38,510 nucleotides of DNA from JBLFWJ01 sp047611425. GTDB taxonomy: Bacteria; Bacteroidota; Bacteroidia; UBA10329. Every line of letters starts with the position of its first letter. Position 1 is the stretch's first letter. Under the pieces are notes generated by a model. The model had not been told where the DNA came from. It did no database searches and saw only the letters and a list, made by a program, of their open reading frames with translations. The stretch is from the NCBI GenBank assembly GCA_047611425.1, contig JBLFWJ010000006.1:1-38510 (forward strand). The letters run 5' to 3'. The position numbers were made by a program, and so were the translations under genes. Shown here piece by piece: positions 1-7,740 of the stretch.

Positions 1-1158
1 TTTAATTGGTTCCAAGTGAACCTTAAATATTTGATGGCGCTCAATCAAATCTGGCATATCAACGTAAATCTGACGATCAAAACGGCCGGCTCTCATCAAT
101 GCACGATCTAGAATATCAGCACGATTAGTTGCAGCTATAATAATCACACCGCTGTTCGTACCAAACCCATCCATTTCTGTAAGCAACTGATTCAGCGTGT
201 TTTCCCGTTCATCATTTGCACCTTGAGAAACGCTCTTTCCTCTTGCTCGGCCAATCGCATCAATCTCATCAATAAAGATGATGGATGGTGCTTTTTCCTT
301 AGCCTGCTTGAATAGGTCACGAACACGACTTGCTCCTACTCCTACAAACATCTCCACGAAGTCGGACCCCGAAAGTGAGAAGAATGGAACTTTTGCCTCT
401 CCTGCCACGGCTTTTGCTAGCAACGTCTTACCCGTTCCTGGAGGACCAACTAGCAATGCTCCTTTTGGAATTTTCGCCCCAAGTTTGGTGTACTTCTCCG
501 GTCCGGTCAAGAAGTCTACAATCTCCTTTACTTCAATTTTAGCTTCTTCTAATCCTGCAACGTCATCAAACGTCACGTTCACACTTGTATCCTTATCAAA
601 TAGGGTCGCCTTCGATTTTCCAATGTTGAATAATTGGCCGCCACCGCCACCGGCACCGCCACTCATTCTTCGCATTATGAAAATCCAAAGACCAATCATA
701 ACTGCGATTGGAATAACCCATCCTAAAATTTCTCGACCCCAATTTTCTTGCTTGAGGTATTGAACTGAAATTTCATCTGAACTGGTAATGCCTTCCTGCG
801 CTTCATCCAGCTTATTCTCAAATGTTTCAACAGAACCGATGTCGAAAACAAAATGCGGCCCTTTGTTTACGCCATCAGAAAACTTACGCTCAGAAACCTC
901 TTTGTACTTATCTGTAGCAAGCTTTTCCTCCTTGATAAATACTTGTGCGGTCTCCTTATTAACCACATTGATTTTATCAACATCACCATCCTTCAACATC
1001 ACCTCAAAATCCTTCCAGTTGGTTGATTCGAGAGTAGCCATGCCAGGTAAAAGTGTCATTCCGATGAATACCACCGCGATGAGCACATAGACCCAGTAAA
1101 AGTTGAAATTGAATTGAAATCCGGATTTCCCGTCTTTCTTTTTCTTATCGTCTGACAT
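1..1158 (-). CDS. ftsH: ATP-dependent zinc metalloprotease FtsH, N-terminal part (cut by window edge)
   Basis: This is the first 386 codons of FtsH, the membrane-anchored AAA+ protease that degrades misfolded membrane proteins and some regulators. The reading frame starts at the ATG at 1158 and runs off the window at base 1. Visible parts are a short Lys-rich N-terminus, a membrane segment at about residues 21-40, a periplasmic domain, a second membrane segment at about 144-163, and a Gly-rich linker (166-174). The AAA domain then follows with Walker A GPPGTGKT (238-245), Walker B IIFIDEID (293-300) and the second region of homology with AGRFDRQ (357-363). The HEXXH protease domain lies outside the window. 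The gene follows rsfS on the same strand after a 27-bp gap, so co-transcription is likely. The identification is firm. Confidence 0.97.
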   Translation of the reverse strand, partial: MSDDKKKKDGKSGFQFNFNFYWVYVLIAVVFIGMTLLPGMATLESTNWKDFEVMLKDGDVDKINVVNKETAQVFIKEEKLATDKYKEVSERKFSDGVNKGPHFVFDIGSVETFENKLDEAQEGITSSDEISVQYLKQENWGREILGWVIPIAVMIGLWIFIMRRMSGGAGGGGGQLFNIGKSKATLFDKDTSVNVTFDDVAGLEEAKIEVKEIVDFLTGPEKYTKLGAKIPKGALLVGPPGTGKTLLAKAVAGEAKVPFFSLSGSDFVEMFVGVGASRVRDLFKQAKEKAPSIIFIDEIDAIGRARGKSVSQGANDERENTLNQLLTEMDGFGTNSGVIIIAATNRADILDRALMRAGRFDRQIYVDMPDLIERHQIFKVHLEPIK

Positions 1159-1185
1159 TAGTTGTTCTTTATCTTCAGAACGGAA

Positions 1186-1563
1186 TTAGTCCTGATCTTC
1201 GTATTCAGTAAGTTCGGCATCGGCCCAAAGTCGCTCGATATCGTAGAATTCTCTTGCCTGATTCTTGAAAATATGGCAAGCAACCGATACATAGTCAACC
1301 AACACCCATTCGGCATTGCTTAATCCTTCCGTATGCCACGGTTTTTCGCTCATTTCAATTCGAGCATTTTCTTCAATACCGCCTGCAATTGCCGATACAT
1401 GCGTGTTTGAGTCGCCTGTACAAATGACATAATAATCGCAGATCGCATTTTGGATTTTCCTTAGATCAAGAACGGTAATATCCTTTCCTTTCTTGTCTCT
1501 GATGCCTTCAACAATACAACTTACTAGTTGTTCGCTCGAGCCGCCTTTTAGGCCTTTTTTCAT
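1186..1563 (-). CDS. rsfS: Ribosomal silencing factor RsfS
   Basis: RsfS (Iojap/DUF143 family) binds ribosomal protein uL14 on the large subunit and blocks subunit joining when nutrients are limiting. The 125-residue product has the usual length and the family core: the DITVLDLRKI strand, CDYYVICTGDS, the EKPWHTEG turn and the WVLVDYVSVACHIF segment. The C-terminus is acidic. It lies directly upstream of ftsH, a common Bacteroidota neighbourhood, and is divergent from birA. A -7 type promoter box lies about 20 bp upstream of the ATG and abuts the birA box. Confidence 0.95.
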   Translation of the reverse strand: MKKGLKGGSSEQLVSCIVEGIRDKKGKDITVLDLRKIQNAICDYYVICTGDSNTHVSAIAGGIEENARIEMSEKPWHTEGLSNAEWVLVDYVSVACHIFKNQAREFYDIERLWADAELTEYEDQD

Positions 1564-1574
1564 TCAATACTGAT

Positions 1575-1582
1575 TAGATTTG
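1575..1582 (+). promoter_or_regulatory. Putative -7 promoter box for birA
   Basis: TAGATTTG followed by C matches the Bacteroidota -7 consensus TAnnTTTG. The expected start of transcription is a few bases downstream, giving a leader of about 20 nt before the GTG start of birA. No good -33 TTTG is visible. The box exactly abuts the opposite-strand box of rsfS. Confidence 0.5.
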
Positions 1583-1590
1583 CAAAAGTA
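1583..1590 (-). promoter_or_regulatory. Putative -7 promoter box for rsfS/ftsH
   Basis: On the minus strand this reads TACTTTTG followed by C, a full match to TAnnTTTG. It would start a transcript roughly 15 nt upstream of the rsfS ATG. The two opposing boxes together form a 16-bp composite with the palindromic centre TTTGCAAA. Confidence 0.5.
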
Positions 1591-1608
1591 GTATTCTTTA
1601 GCAAGCCT

Positions 1609-2379
1609 GTGACCACCTCAAAGCCAATAGGATCGGCCGTTTTACGGTACGAAAACGTTGCCAGCACGAACGCAACGGCAGCAGATCTTTTAAGGCGAAA
1701 AGAAGTTGAAAATGGTGCCGTCATTATTGCGAAAAACCAGTCTGAAGGAAAGGGACAACGAGGCAATAATTGGTCAAGTGAACATGGTAAGAACCTGCTT
1801 TGCAGTTTAGTACTAACTCCTGTCGGGTTGAAGGCCACCAACCAGTTTTTACTTTCTGCAGTAGCCGCCTTAGCAGTACAACACACGGTAGCCATGATGT
1901 TGACTGAAGGACAAACCTCTGAAACGGCAAAAATTAAATGGCCCAACGATGTGTTGATCAACAACAAGAAAGTGGCCGGAATTCTAATTGAAAATAGCGT
2001 TCAGTCAAATGAGATCTCATCATCAATTATTGGAATTGGAATTAATGTGAGTCAGACCGAATTTGATGGTTTACCGCATGCTTCTTCCCTTTTCCGTTTC
2101 ATGAAAAGTGAATTGGAGATAGAAGATGTGCTAGAAATCTTAATCGCCAACCTGAACGCGTTCTACAATTTAATCTCCGTTGATCCATCTTTACTTATCG
2201 AGTTATTCAAGGATCATTTATTCGCAAGACATACTTGGGTAGACCTTGATTTCAACGGCCAACAGGAAGAATTCAGAATATTGGGAATAGAGGAAGACGG
2301 TCGGCTAAAGATCGAAGACCGTTCATTTAGAACCTCATCCGTTCATCACCACGAGGTAAAGTGGATGGACTTTCAATAA
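1609..2379 (+). CDS. birA: Biotin--[acetyl-CoA-carboxylase] ligase, catalytic-only type
   Basis: This enzyme makes biotinyl-AMP and transfers biotin to the carrier lysine of biotin-dependent carboxylases. The 256-residue protein shows the biotinyl-AMP loop GKGQRGNNW (47-55) and the catalytic signature KWPNDVL (110-116) followed by NNKKVAGILIE. A small C-terminal domain follows. No N-terminal helix-turn-helix is present, so it is a monofunctional ligase and not a BirA repressor, as is usual in Bacteroidota. The start is GTG at 1609; no upstream in-frame ATG was found. It converges on pyrE with one base between the stop codons. Confidence 0.93.
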   Translation: MTTSKPIGSAVLRYENVASTNATAADLLRRKEVENGAVIIAKNQSEGKGQRGNNWSSEHGKNLLCSLVLTPVGLKATNQFLLSAVAALAVQHTVAMMLTEGQTSETAKIKWPNDVLINNKKVAGILIENSVQSNEISSSIIGIGINVSQTEFDGLPHASSLFRFMKSELEIEDVLEILIANLNAFYNLISVDPSLLIELFKDHLFARHTWVDLDFNGQQEEFRILGIEEDGRLKIEDRSFRTSSVHHHEVKWMDFQ

Positions 2380-2380
2380 T

Positions 2381-3031
2381 TTACTGGGCAACCATCCATT
2401 TGGACGGGTCCAACCTCCATGACTTTAGTGATTCCAAAACGGATTCACTCACGTATCCACTTTCAACAGCTTGTGGAATGAGATTGTCATAGTCACTCAA
2501 TGTGACCAACTTACAATTCGCATCAGCGAAATTGTCATCGGCAGTTTTGAAACCGTAGGTAAATACGGCCACCATTCCAACGACTTCACAACCGTGTTCT
2601 CGAAGTGCTTTTACAGCTTTTAAACTGCTTCCTCCGGTTGATATCAGATCTTCGATAACGACAACCTTACTTCCCTTTTCAACCTGACCTTCAATCTGAT
2701 TGCCTAGCCCATGCTCTTTCGGTTTAGGTCGAACATAGCAATACGGAAGATTCAATTCCTCGGCAACCATTATCCCTTGTGCGATGGCTCCGGTGGCAAC
2801 ACCAGCAACCGACTCAGCTTCAGGAAAATGAGCCTTCACAGCTTCGGCCAATCCTTTCATCACAATTCCTCTTTCCAAAGGAAAAGAAAGCACTTTTCTG
2901 TTGTCGCAATAGATTGGACTTTTCCAACCAGAAGCCCATGTAAAAGGGTTATCAGGACTGAGTTTTACGGCTTCTACCTTTAGAAGTAGATCGGCTACAT
3001 TCGCGGCACTTTCAATAGAGTGAATTGGCAT
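2381..3031 (-). CDS. pyrE: Orotate phosphoribosyltransferase
   Basis: PyrE converts orotate and PRPP to orotidine 5'-phosphate in de novo pyrimidine synthesis. The 216-residue product contains the family entry motif WASGWKSPIYCDNRK (32-46), the flexible-loop segment RPKPKEHGLGN (101-111) and the PRPP-binding motif VVVIEDLISTGGSS (123-136). Length is normal. The ATG start overlaps the ATG of the divergent NUDIX gene inside the tetranucleotide CATG (3029-3032). A perfect -7 box lies only 4 nt before this ATG, which supports the start and predicts a leaderless mRNA. Confidence 0.96.
   Translation of the reverse strand: MPIHSIESAANVADLLLKVEAVKLSPDNPFTWASGWKSPIYCDNRKVLSFPLERGIVMKGLAEAVKAHFPEAESVAGVATGAIAQGIMVAEELNLPYCYVRPKPKEHGLGNQIEGQVEKGSKVVVIEDLISTGGSSLKAVKALREHGCEVVGMVAVFTYGFKTADDNFADANCKLVTLSDYDNLIPQAVESGYVSESVLESLKSWRLDPSKWMVAQ
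2996..3003 (+). promoter_or_regulatory. Possible -7 box for the NUDIX gene, inside pyrE
   Basis: TACATTCG resembles TAnnTTTG with the common TTCG variant. It lies within the pyrE coding sequence, 26 nt before the ATG of the NUDIX gene. This is weak evidence from one short match, but any promoter of that gene has to lie inside pyrE because the two start codons overlap. Confidence 0.25.
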
Positions 3032-3647
3032 GGCGCAAACTTATGAAGTTTTCATCGGAGACGGGAGAATCTGCTTCGCAGATGATGCTAAAAATGCGAC
3101 TAATAATTCGTCAATCATCTCCAATCCGAATAAGGAAGAATTGATTAATTCCATCGTTTTATTGGAGCGAAGAAGGGCTAATGAAATTTGGATTGTTGGA
3201 GACGTGAAATCCAATTGGGAAAACTTCAATTCAGCGTACCACTTGATTGAGGCTGCTGGTGGATTGGTGTCTAATTCTGAAGGTCTTTGGTTATTCATTC
3301 ATCGCAATGGAAAGTGGGATCTGCCAAAAGGAAAATTGGAAAGCTTTGAGCAACCAGAAGAAGCTGGAACAAGAGAGGTAAGCGAAGAGTGCGGTATTTG
3401 CGAGCCTGACCTAGAAAAGGAATTGGTTAGAACGTACCACACATATTCTCAACATGGTCAGCGGGTTTTGAAAAGAACGTATTGGTACTTGATGAATTAT
3501 AAAGGAAACGAGGAACCTAAACCTCAAAAAGAGGAAGGAATTGATGAAGTGATTTGGGTTGAAAAGGATGAAATTCCTAGGCTACTAGAGGATTGTTTTC
3601 CTTCAATAATTAGAGTCGTGGAAGCCGCTTTTCTTCTTCCCGACTGA
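3030..3647 (+). CDS. NUDIX hydrolase
   Basis: The 205-residue protein carries a perfect NUDIX box (Gx5Ex7REUxEExGU) at residues 101-123, with REVSEECG at its core. It therefore probably hydrolyses a nucleoside-diphosphate-linked substrate; the substrate cannot be told from sequence. About 70 residues precede the NUDIX fold (YEVFIGDGRICF...), an N-terminal extension I recall from Bacteroidota NUDIX proteins. The ATG overlaps the pyrE ATG on the other strand. The last 45 bp overlap the 3' end of the convergent thioredoxin-fold gene. Confidence 0.9.
   Translation: MAQTYEVFIGDGRICFADDAKNATNNSSIISNPNKEELINSIVLLERRRANEIWIVGDVKSNWENFNSAYHLIEAAGGLVSNSEGLWLFIHRNGKWDLPKGKLESFEQPEEAGTREVSEECGICEPDLEKELVRTYHTYSQHGQRVLKRTYWYLMNYKGNEEPKPQKEEGIDEVIWVEKDEIPRLLEDCFPSIIRVVEAAFLLPD
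3036..3043 (-). promoter_or_regulatory. -7 promoter box of pyrE, 4 nt before the ATG
   Basis: The minus strand reads TAAGTTTG, then CGCC, then ATG. The box matches TAnnTTTG exactly and lies inside the first codons of the NUDIX gene. With the usual box-to-start spacing, transcription would begin at or within a base or two of the A of the pyrE start codon. Confidence 0.5.
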
Positions 3648-5057
3648 ATGACCTTTCTTGTCCTTTTCCTTTTGCTCGAAAAGGACTTTATCCAAACCGC
3701 GTGAAGGTTCAGTAACCTGATATTTCAAGATCTCACCCGTTGGGCCAAGTAAGATGTATCTCGGAATCGACCGAATATCGTAGTCTTCAAGAATTTTTGA
3801 AGTTCGGTCAATCCGTACAACGGGCCAATCCAACCCTTCTTTCTGAGTAAAATCCCAGACGGTACTTCTTACCTCATTCACCATAAAGCTGATAATCTGA
3901 TATTGAGGGTATTCCTTCATCAGACTTGGAAGAATTATGGTTTCGCGTTCGCAAAGTCCATTTCCAACCATACTAAACTCGATAAGTAAAGGCTTGCCCT
4001 CAAAGGCTTTTAGAGAAACTAGATCCCCATTTACAGTTCGTGCGTAGAATTCTGGAGCCTTTTGCCCTTCCATGAATCGGCCGTGCTTCCATGCCAAATT
4101 CTTGGCCACCTTTCCTAAATCACTGTTTGAGGAATACTCGGAAAACCGCTTAAGCATTTCCACCAATTTCTCTTGTTCATATATTCCGGTACCGCAAAGA
4201 TTCGCAAGGCCTTTGACGTAGTTGGCCTGTTTGCGTTCTGTGTCATCCATGTACGGTTCATCAGCAAGCAATGTCTGAAATGCTCCGTCTGGTTCAGGTA
4301 GTTTGAAGGCTTTTCGAAATTCTGTTCCGCGCTCTCCTGTTGCCAACTTGGATAAGGATTTAGCATAGAATTGCTGGAAGAACTGCATGAATTCCAGATT
4401 ACTGTAAAGCATCTTTCGACCTTTCAGATAATCCTTAAACAGGTATTCGGGTTTTCTAGAATTTGCCAATTCAATATTTGCGATTGAATATTCTATATGC
4501 TCAGCTAAAAACCCAGTGGCATTGCCATAAACCGAGTCCATCTCATGTTTAAACTTCTCGACCTTTTTGCCAAGAACAATGGTCGCTTTTCGAAGCATAA
4601 ATAGCTCGTATTGAGCCACCATAAACGCATCAATTCGAGCATTAACCTCACTTATTTCCCTATTTAGTTTCGCTCCTGGCGAATCAAGAAAATCTGGTAT
4701 TAAGTTAAATGTTCCTCGAAATGGCAATTCGATTTCCTCGTTGGGCCATATTAAATCAAAGTTGATTTGAAGCCCCTTATCTGGCGATAGATAAAAATCA
4801 TACCTAAAATCCTCCACCTGCACCCATGCGTAGGTCACTTCCTCTAGATTAACCGAGAACGAAAAAGCTCCATTCTGCTCAACCGTGTTCTGCTCAAGAA
4901 TCACTTCACGATACGAGATTAGATCGTCATACGCCATGAGTTTGATGGCCATTCCTTTGCAATTCAGGCATTCGCCCGAAAGCGTAGTTTGACCAGCAAA
5001 GCCAGATAAACTCAATAAAACGGAAAGAAGTAAAAGAGGGATTCGGGTCATAGGCAT
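3603..5057 (-). CDS. Secreted thioredoxin-fold (TlpA-like) protein lacking the CxxC motif
   Basis: The 484-residue protein starts with a signal peptide (RIPLLLLSVLLSLSGFAG, cleavage near 22). A DUF4369-like beta-rich domain follows (about 25-110), then a long helical middle (about 125-325) and a C-terminal AhpC/TSA-TlpA-like thioredoxin fold (about 330-460) containing the cis-Pro region RSIPRYILLG (Pro432). Where TlpA proteins have WCGPC, this one has GNGLC (365-369): the nucleophilic Cys is Asn and only the resolving-position Cys remains. Classical disulfide exchange is therefore unlikely. The Lys-rich tail (461-477) is encoded partly in DNA overlapping the NUDIX 3' end. A second possible start is the ATG at 5051. 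Confidence 0.82.
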   Translation of the reverse strand: MPMTRIPLLLLSVLLSLSGFAGQTTLSGECLNCKGMAIKLMAYDDLISYREVILEQNTVEQNGAFSFSVNLEEVTYAWVQVEDFRYDFYLSPDKGLQINFDLIWPNEEIELPFRGTFNLIPDFLDSPGAKLNREISEVNARIDAFMVAQYELFMLRKATIVLGKKVEKFKHEMDSVYGNATGFLAEHIEYSIANIELANSRKPEYLFKDYLKGRKMLYSNLEFMQFFQQFYAKSLSKLATGERGTEFRKAFKLPEPDGAFQTLLADEPYMDDTERKQANYVKGLANLCGTGIYEQEKLVEMLKRFSEYSSNSDLGKVAKNLAWKHGRFMEGQKAPEFYARTVNGDLVSLKAFEGKPLLIEFSMVGNGLCERETIILPSLMKEYPQYQIISFMVNEVRSTVWDFTQKEGLDWPVVRIDRTSKILEDYDIRSIPRYILLGPTGEILKYQVTEPSRGLDKVLFEQKEKDKKGHSVGKKKSGFHDSNY

Positions 5058-5094
5058 TATTGCGACTGAAGTCTTTAATAGGTAGCAAAGTGGA

Positions 5095-5173
5095 TTTTTT
5101 TGCTAGTCGAGGCATTTTTCATTTGCATAGCCGTAGCTACGGAAATGAAAAATAACGTGGAGTAGCGAAAAAA
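5095..5173. repeat. 79-bp nested palindromic element between coaD and the TlpA-like gene
   Basis: The core is a perfect 12-bp palindrome CCGTAGCTACGG (5131-5142). It is flanked by perfect 11-bp arms ATTTTTCATTT (5114-5124) and AAATGAAAAAT (5143-5153), with a 6-base GCATAG insertion on the left side only. Outer near-complementary arms are TTTTTTTGCTA (5095-5105) and TAGCGAAAAAA (5163-5173). The element sits downstream of coaD and upstream of the TlpA-like gene, both on the minus strand. It could be a dispersed REP/MITE-like element or an mRNA-processing hairpin. No second copy was seen in this window. Confidence 0.7.
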
Positions 5174-5214
5174 GACTTTTGTTGTCATCCGAATTTAGTC
5201 GTGTTAATGTCTAC

Positions 5215-5688
5215 TCAGCGTTTGGTCATGTCCAGCCCAGTGGGAACAAACTTGGCAACATCTCCACCGTTGGCGAGGATATCACGGACAATCGTGGAAT
5301 TTATTGCAGACAGTTCTGGTTCAGAAAGAAGAAAAACAGTTTCAAGATTTGGATGCATGGCTCGATTCATCTGTCCGATTCCTCGTTCAAACTCAAAATC
5401 GGCCGAGGTTCTCAAACCACGAACGATAAAGTTCGAACCAACCTTTTTACAATAGTCTACCGTTAGTCCAGAATACTCTTCAACCGTTACATTTCCCAAA
5501 TCTGCCACAGCCTCTTGAATCATCTCCTTTCTTCGTTCCAACGAGAAGAAATACTTCTTGGTAGAATTGGTTCCTATGGCCACAATTAACTGATCGAACA
5601 TGACACTTGCTCGTGTAATAATGTCTTGATGCCCTTTGGTAATTGGATCAAAAGATCCTGGAAAGATTGCGATTCTTGTTGAAGACAT
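5215..5688 (-). CDS. coaD: Phosphopantetheine adenylyltransferase (PPAT)
   Basis: CoaD makes dephospho-CoA from 4'-phosphopantetheine and ATP, the penultimate step of CoA synthesis. The 157-residue protein has the nucleotidyltransferase signature FPGSFDPITKGH (9-20) and the RGLRTSADFEFE segment. NSTIVRD near the C-terminus corresponds to the family's S-S-T-x-[IV]-R motif. Length is typical. It begins 9 nt after the stop of the saccharopine-dehydrogenase-like gene on the same strand, so the two are probably one operon. Confidence 0.96.
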   Translation of the reverse strand: MSSTRIAIFPGSFDPITKGHQDIITRASVMFDQLIVAIGTNSTKKYFFSLERRKEMIQEAVADLGNVTVEEYSGLTVDYCKKVGSNFIVRGLRTSADFEFERGIGQMNRAMHPNLETVFLLSEPELSAINSTIVRDILANGGDVAKFVPTGLDMTKR

Positions 5689-5697
5689 GTGGCTAAG

Positions 5698-7038
5698 TTA
5701 CAGCTCAATCTCCTTTTCAGTAAACTGGATTCCATTCTCGGCCAATTCATCCAAAATGGAATTATAAGCTTCCGGCTTAAGCGGCATGATCACACCTTTT
5801 TGGGAAATGCGTCCATTGATCATCATCCGAGTCGCAATCGCTAGCGGCAGGCCAACTGTTTTTGCCATGGCTGTGTTTTCCATGTCATCACCAATGCAAA
5901 CCATACTCGACTCAAGTTTGTGTTTCACACCGTTTAGTGTGTAACCGAACTTGTGCCACATCACAATCATGTCCTTATCCTTTGGGTCTAGTGTCCACAC
6001 CTTCTTTAGTATGGTTTCAAGAATGAAGGCAGGACTAGCATCATGTTCCAACCCAATCTTCTCTTCAGAGAAAATACCAGCCGCTTTAAGCCGATCCATT
6101 ACGTCCATGTCCTGTGGAATGGACAGGTAATGTGCAAGCTTCAATTCAACAGAATCAGATGGGTGATAAGGCAAAAATGTATTGATGAACTCGCGATGAC
6201 TCATGTCCTTACTACCTTCTAACGTGTAGCTGTCGTCTGTTGCTCCAATCATCACAAACACGTTCCAAGATCGACAGTAACCAGGTCTTCTCAGTGTTCC
6301 TCGAAAGATGGTCTGAACATCTTCTAAACCATAAACCTCTCTATATGAAAGCGAATCCCGATTTGCGTAGCCTTCAAATCGACCTATTCCCTCAATGTCA
6401 ATAAACTCTGTTCTTCGGAACACGCGCTGATATGGAATGTACTTGTATTTGCCTTCTTGCAAGAATTTGACTGCGCTACCTTGGCCCGCCAATACAACAT
6501 TTCGAGGATTCCAAGTGAACTTGTAATTCCAAGGCTCATTCTCGCATTCTGGCGCCAATAAACCTCCCGTGAACGACTCAAATTGATGGATCTTCCCTCC
6601 TTTCTCTCTTATTCCATCCAATACGCGCATGGCCGAAATATGATCGATACCGGGATCAACTCCAATCTCATTCATTATCGTAACGCCTGCTTCAACCGCC
6701 TCGTCATTCAACGCCTTCATCTCTGGTGATATGTACGAAGCCGTACTCATATTCTTTTTGAATCGGATGCAATCCTTGGCAACACTAACGTGCATGTGTG
6801 CAGGCAGCATACTCACAATATGGTCGTGTTCCTGAATTGCTTTTTGTCGCAATTCATCATTATTCACATCAAACTTCAGCGAAGATCCATTCGGATGCCC
6901 ACTAACCTTTCGGTCACACAGGTCCTTTGAAATATCCGCTACCGTTATTTTCCAGCCTTGTTCATCAGAATGCTCAAGAAAATATTTGATTAATGATGTA
7001 CACGATCGCCCCGCCCCTATTACAAGTATCCTTTTCAT
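5698..7038 (-). CDS. Saccharopine dehydrogenase-like oxidoreductase
   Basis: The 446-residue protein has an N-terminal Rossmann dinucleotide motif (VIGAGRSCTSLIKYFLEH, 6-23) and the GVDPGIDHISAM segment typical of the Lys9/AASS-type saccharopine dehydrogenase (L-glutamate-forming) family. A long C-terminal domain follows. By family it would act in lysine catabolism, converting saccharopine to aminoadipate semialdehyde and glutamate, but some relatives act on other substrates such as carboxyspermidine. No lysine-ketoglutarate reductase lies in this window, so the exact substrate is inferred. It is followed closely by coaD. No clear promoter is seen in the 185 bp shared with the divergent DUF423 gene on this strand. 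Confidence 0.85.
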   Translation of the reverse strand: MKRILVIGAGRSCTSLIKYFLEHSDEQGWKITVADISKDLCDRKVSGHPNGSSLKFDVNNDELRQKAIQEHDHIVSMLPAHMHVSVAKDCIRFKKNMSTASYISPEMKALNDEAVEAGVTIMNEIGVDPGIDHISAMRVLDGIREKGGKIHQFESFTGGLLAPECENEPWNYKFTWNPRNVVLAGQGSAVKFLQEGKYKYIPYQRVFRRTEFIDIEGIGRFEGYANRDSLSYREVYGLEDVQTIFRGTLRRPGYCRSWNVFVMIGATDDSYTLEGSKDMSHREFINTFLPYHPSDSVELKLAHYLSIPQDMDVMDRLKAAGIFSEEKIGLEHDASPAFILETILKKVWTLDPKDKDMIVMWHKFGYTLNGVKHKLESSMVCIGDDMENTAMAKTVGLPLAIATRMMINGRISQKGVIMPLKPEAYNSILDELAENGIQFTEKEIEL

Positions 7039-7210
7039 GTGTTCGACTCAGCTGTTTTAACGGTCACATGAAACTCAGCTCAATTCACGATTCAATCGAT
7101 CGGAACTCGGTTTCGTTTCATAGTGGCGAATTTAAATGTTCATCAAACCGAAGCGAAGAATCTCGCCAGAGGATTTCACTTGTTGTTAACAACCGGACGA
7201 ATTTGACATC

Positions 7211-7218
7211 TAACTTTG
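7211..7218 (+). promoter_or_regulatory. -7 promoter box of the DUF423 gene, 5 nt before the ATG
   Basis: TAACTTTG matches TAnnTTTG, followed by AGGCC and then ATG at 7224. The position makes 7224 the preferred start over longer in-frame starts further upstream, and it predicts a leaderless mRNA. Confidence 0.5.
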
Positions 7219-7223
7219 AGGCC

Positions 7224-7613
7224 ATGAAGAATCTTCAACTCACAATTGCTGCCATTATCGGTTTTTTGGGCGTGGCTTTAGGCGCCATGGGGGCGCATGC
7301 ACTTAAAGATGAACTCGGGCCAGTCGGTGTCAACTCGTACCTAACTGGAGTTCGGTATCTATTTTACCACGTATTTGCCATAATGTTGATGCATGCCCTA
7401 TCGGGGAAGATCTCAGACAAGTTGGCCAAACTGGCTGGATGGTTCTTTATAATAGGTATCGTCCTCTTTTCGGGTTCGATCTTCCTTTTAAGTACAATCC
7501 CGGTTCATGGTATGGAAGCTATGAGAACGCTCGGCCCCGTTACTCCAATTGGTGGGTTGCTTTTTATGGTTGGCTGGGTAATAGCTGCCGTGGGTTTTGT
7601 AAAAGGAAATTGA
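7224..7613 (+). CDS. DUF423 small membrane protein
   Basis: The 129-residue protein is almost entirely hydrophobic with about four membrane segments (roughly 7-27, 44-61, 69-90 and 104-125). It carries the DUF423 signature: GALGAMGAHAL-like text near residue 20, and PVTPIGGLLFMVGW near the C-terminus. The family (E. coli YgdD type) is conserved inner-membrane protein of unknown function. The open frame extends upstream, but the -7 box at 7211-7218 and the normal family length support ATG 7224. It stands alone, divergent from the saccharopine-dehydrogenase-like gene. Confidence 0.9.
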   Translation: MKNLQLTIAAIIGFLGVALGAMGAHALKDELGPVGVNSYLTGVRYLFYHVFAIMLMHALSGKISDKLAKLAGWFFIIGIVLFSGSIFLLSTIPVHGMEAMRTLGPVTPIGGLLFMVGWVIAAVGFVKGN

Positions 7614-7705
7614 TGAATCTCTAAATGTTAGATCGACACTAATAAGTTGATCAAATTGACCCGTTTTCAACCTGATTCAGAACAGGTCATTCCCTTAAAT
7701 AGGTT

Positions 7706-7713
7706 TATCTTCG
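7706..7713 (+). promoter_or_regulatory. Putative -7 box for pckA
   Basis: TATCTTCG followed by C fits TAnnTTTG with a TTCG variant. It lies 27 nt before the pckA ATG, giving a short leader of about 22 nt. An out-of-frame ATG at 7731 in the leader opens a five-codon frame (ATG-GAC-ATT-CAT-GAA) closed by a TGA that overlaps the pckA start codon. Confidence 0.4.
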
Positions 7714-7740
7714 CGCCCCTAATTTCAAAAATGGACATTC

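Noticed and set aside
278..763. 161-codon plus-strand open frame
   Set aside because: It lies fully antisense to the AAA domain of ftsH and has no recognisable motif, so it is a shadow frame.
5179..5466. 95-codon plus-strand open frame next to the nested palindrome
   Set aside because: Nearly all of it is antisense to coaD, which is an unambiguous gene.
7668..7690. ACCTG/CAGGT inverted repeat between DUF423 and pckA
   Set aside because: Short, with a long loop and no T-run; not convincing as an operator or terminator.
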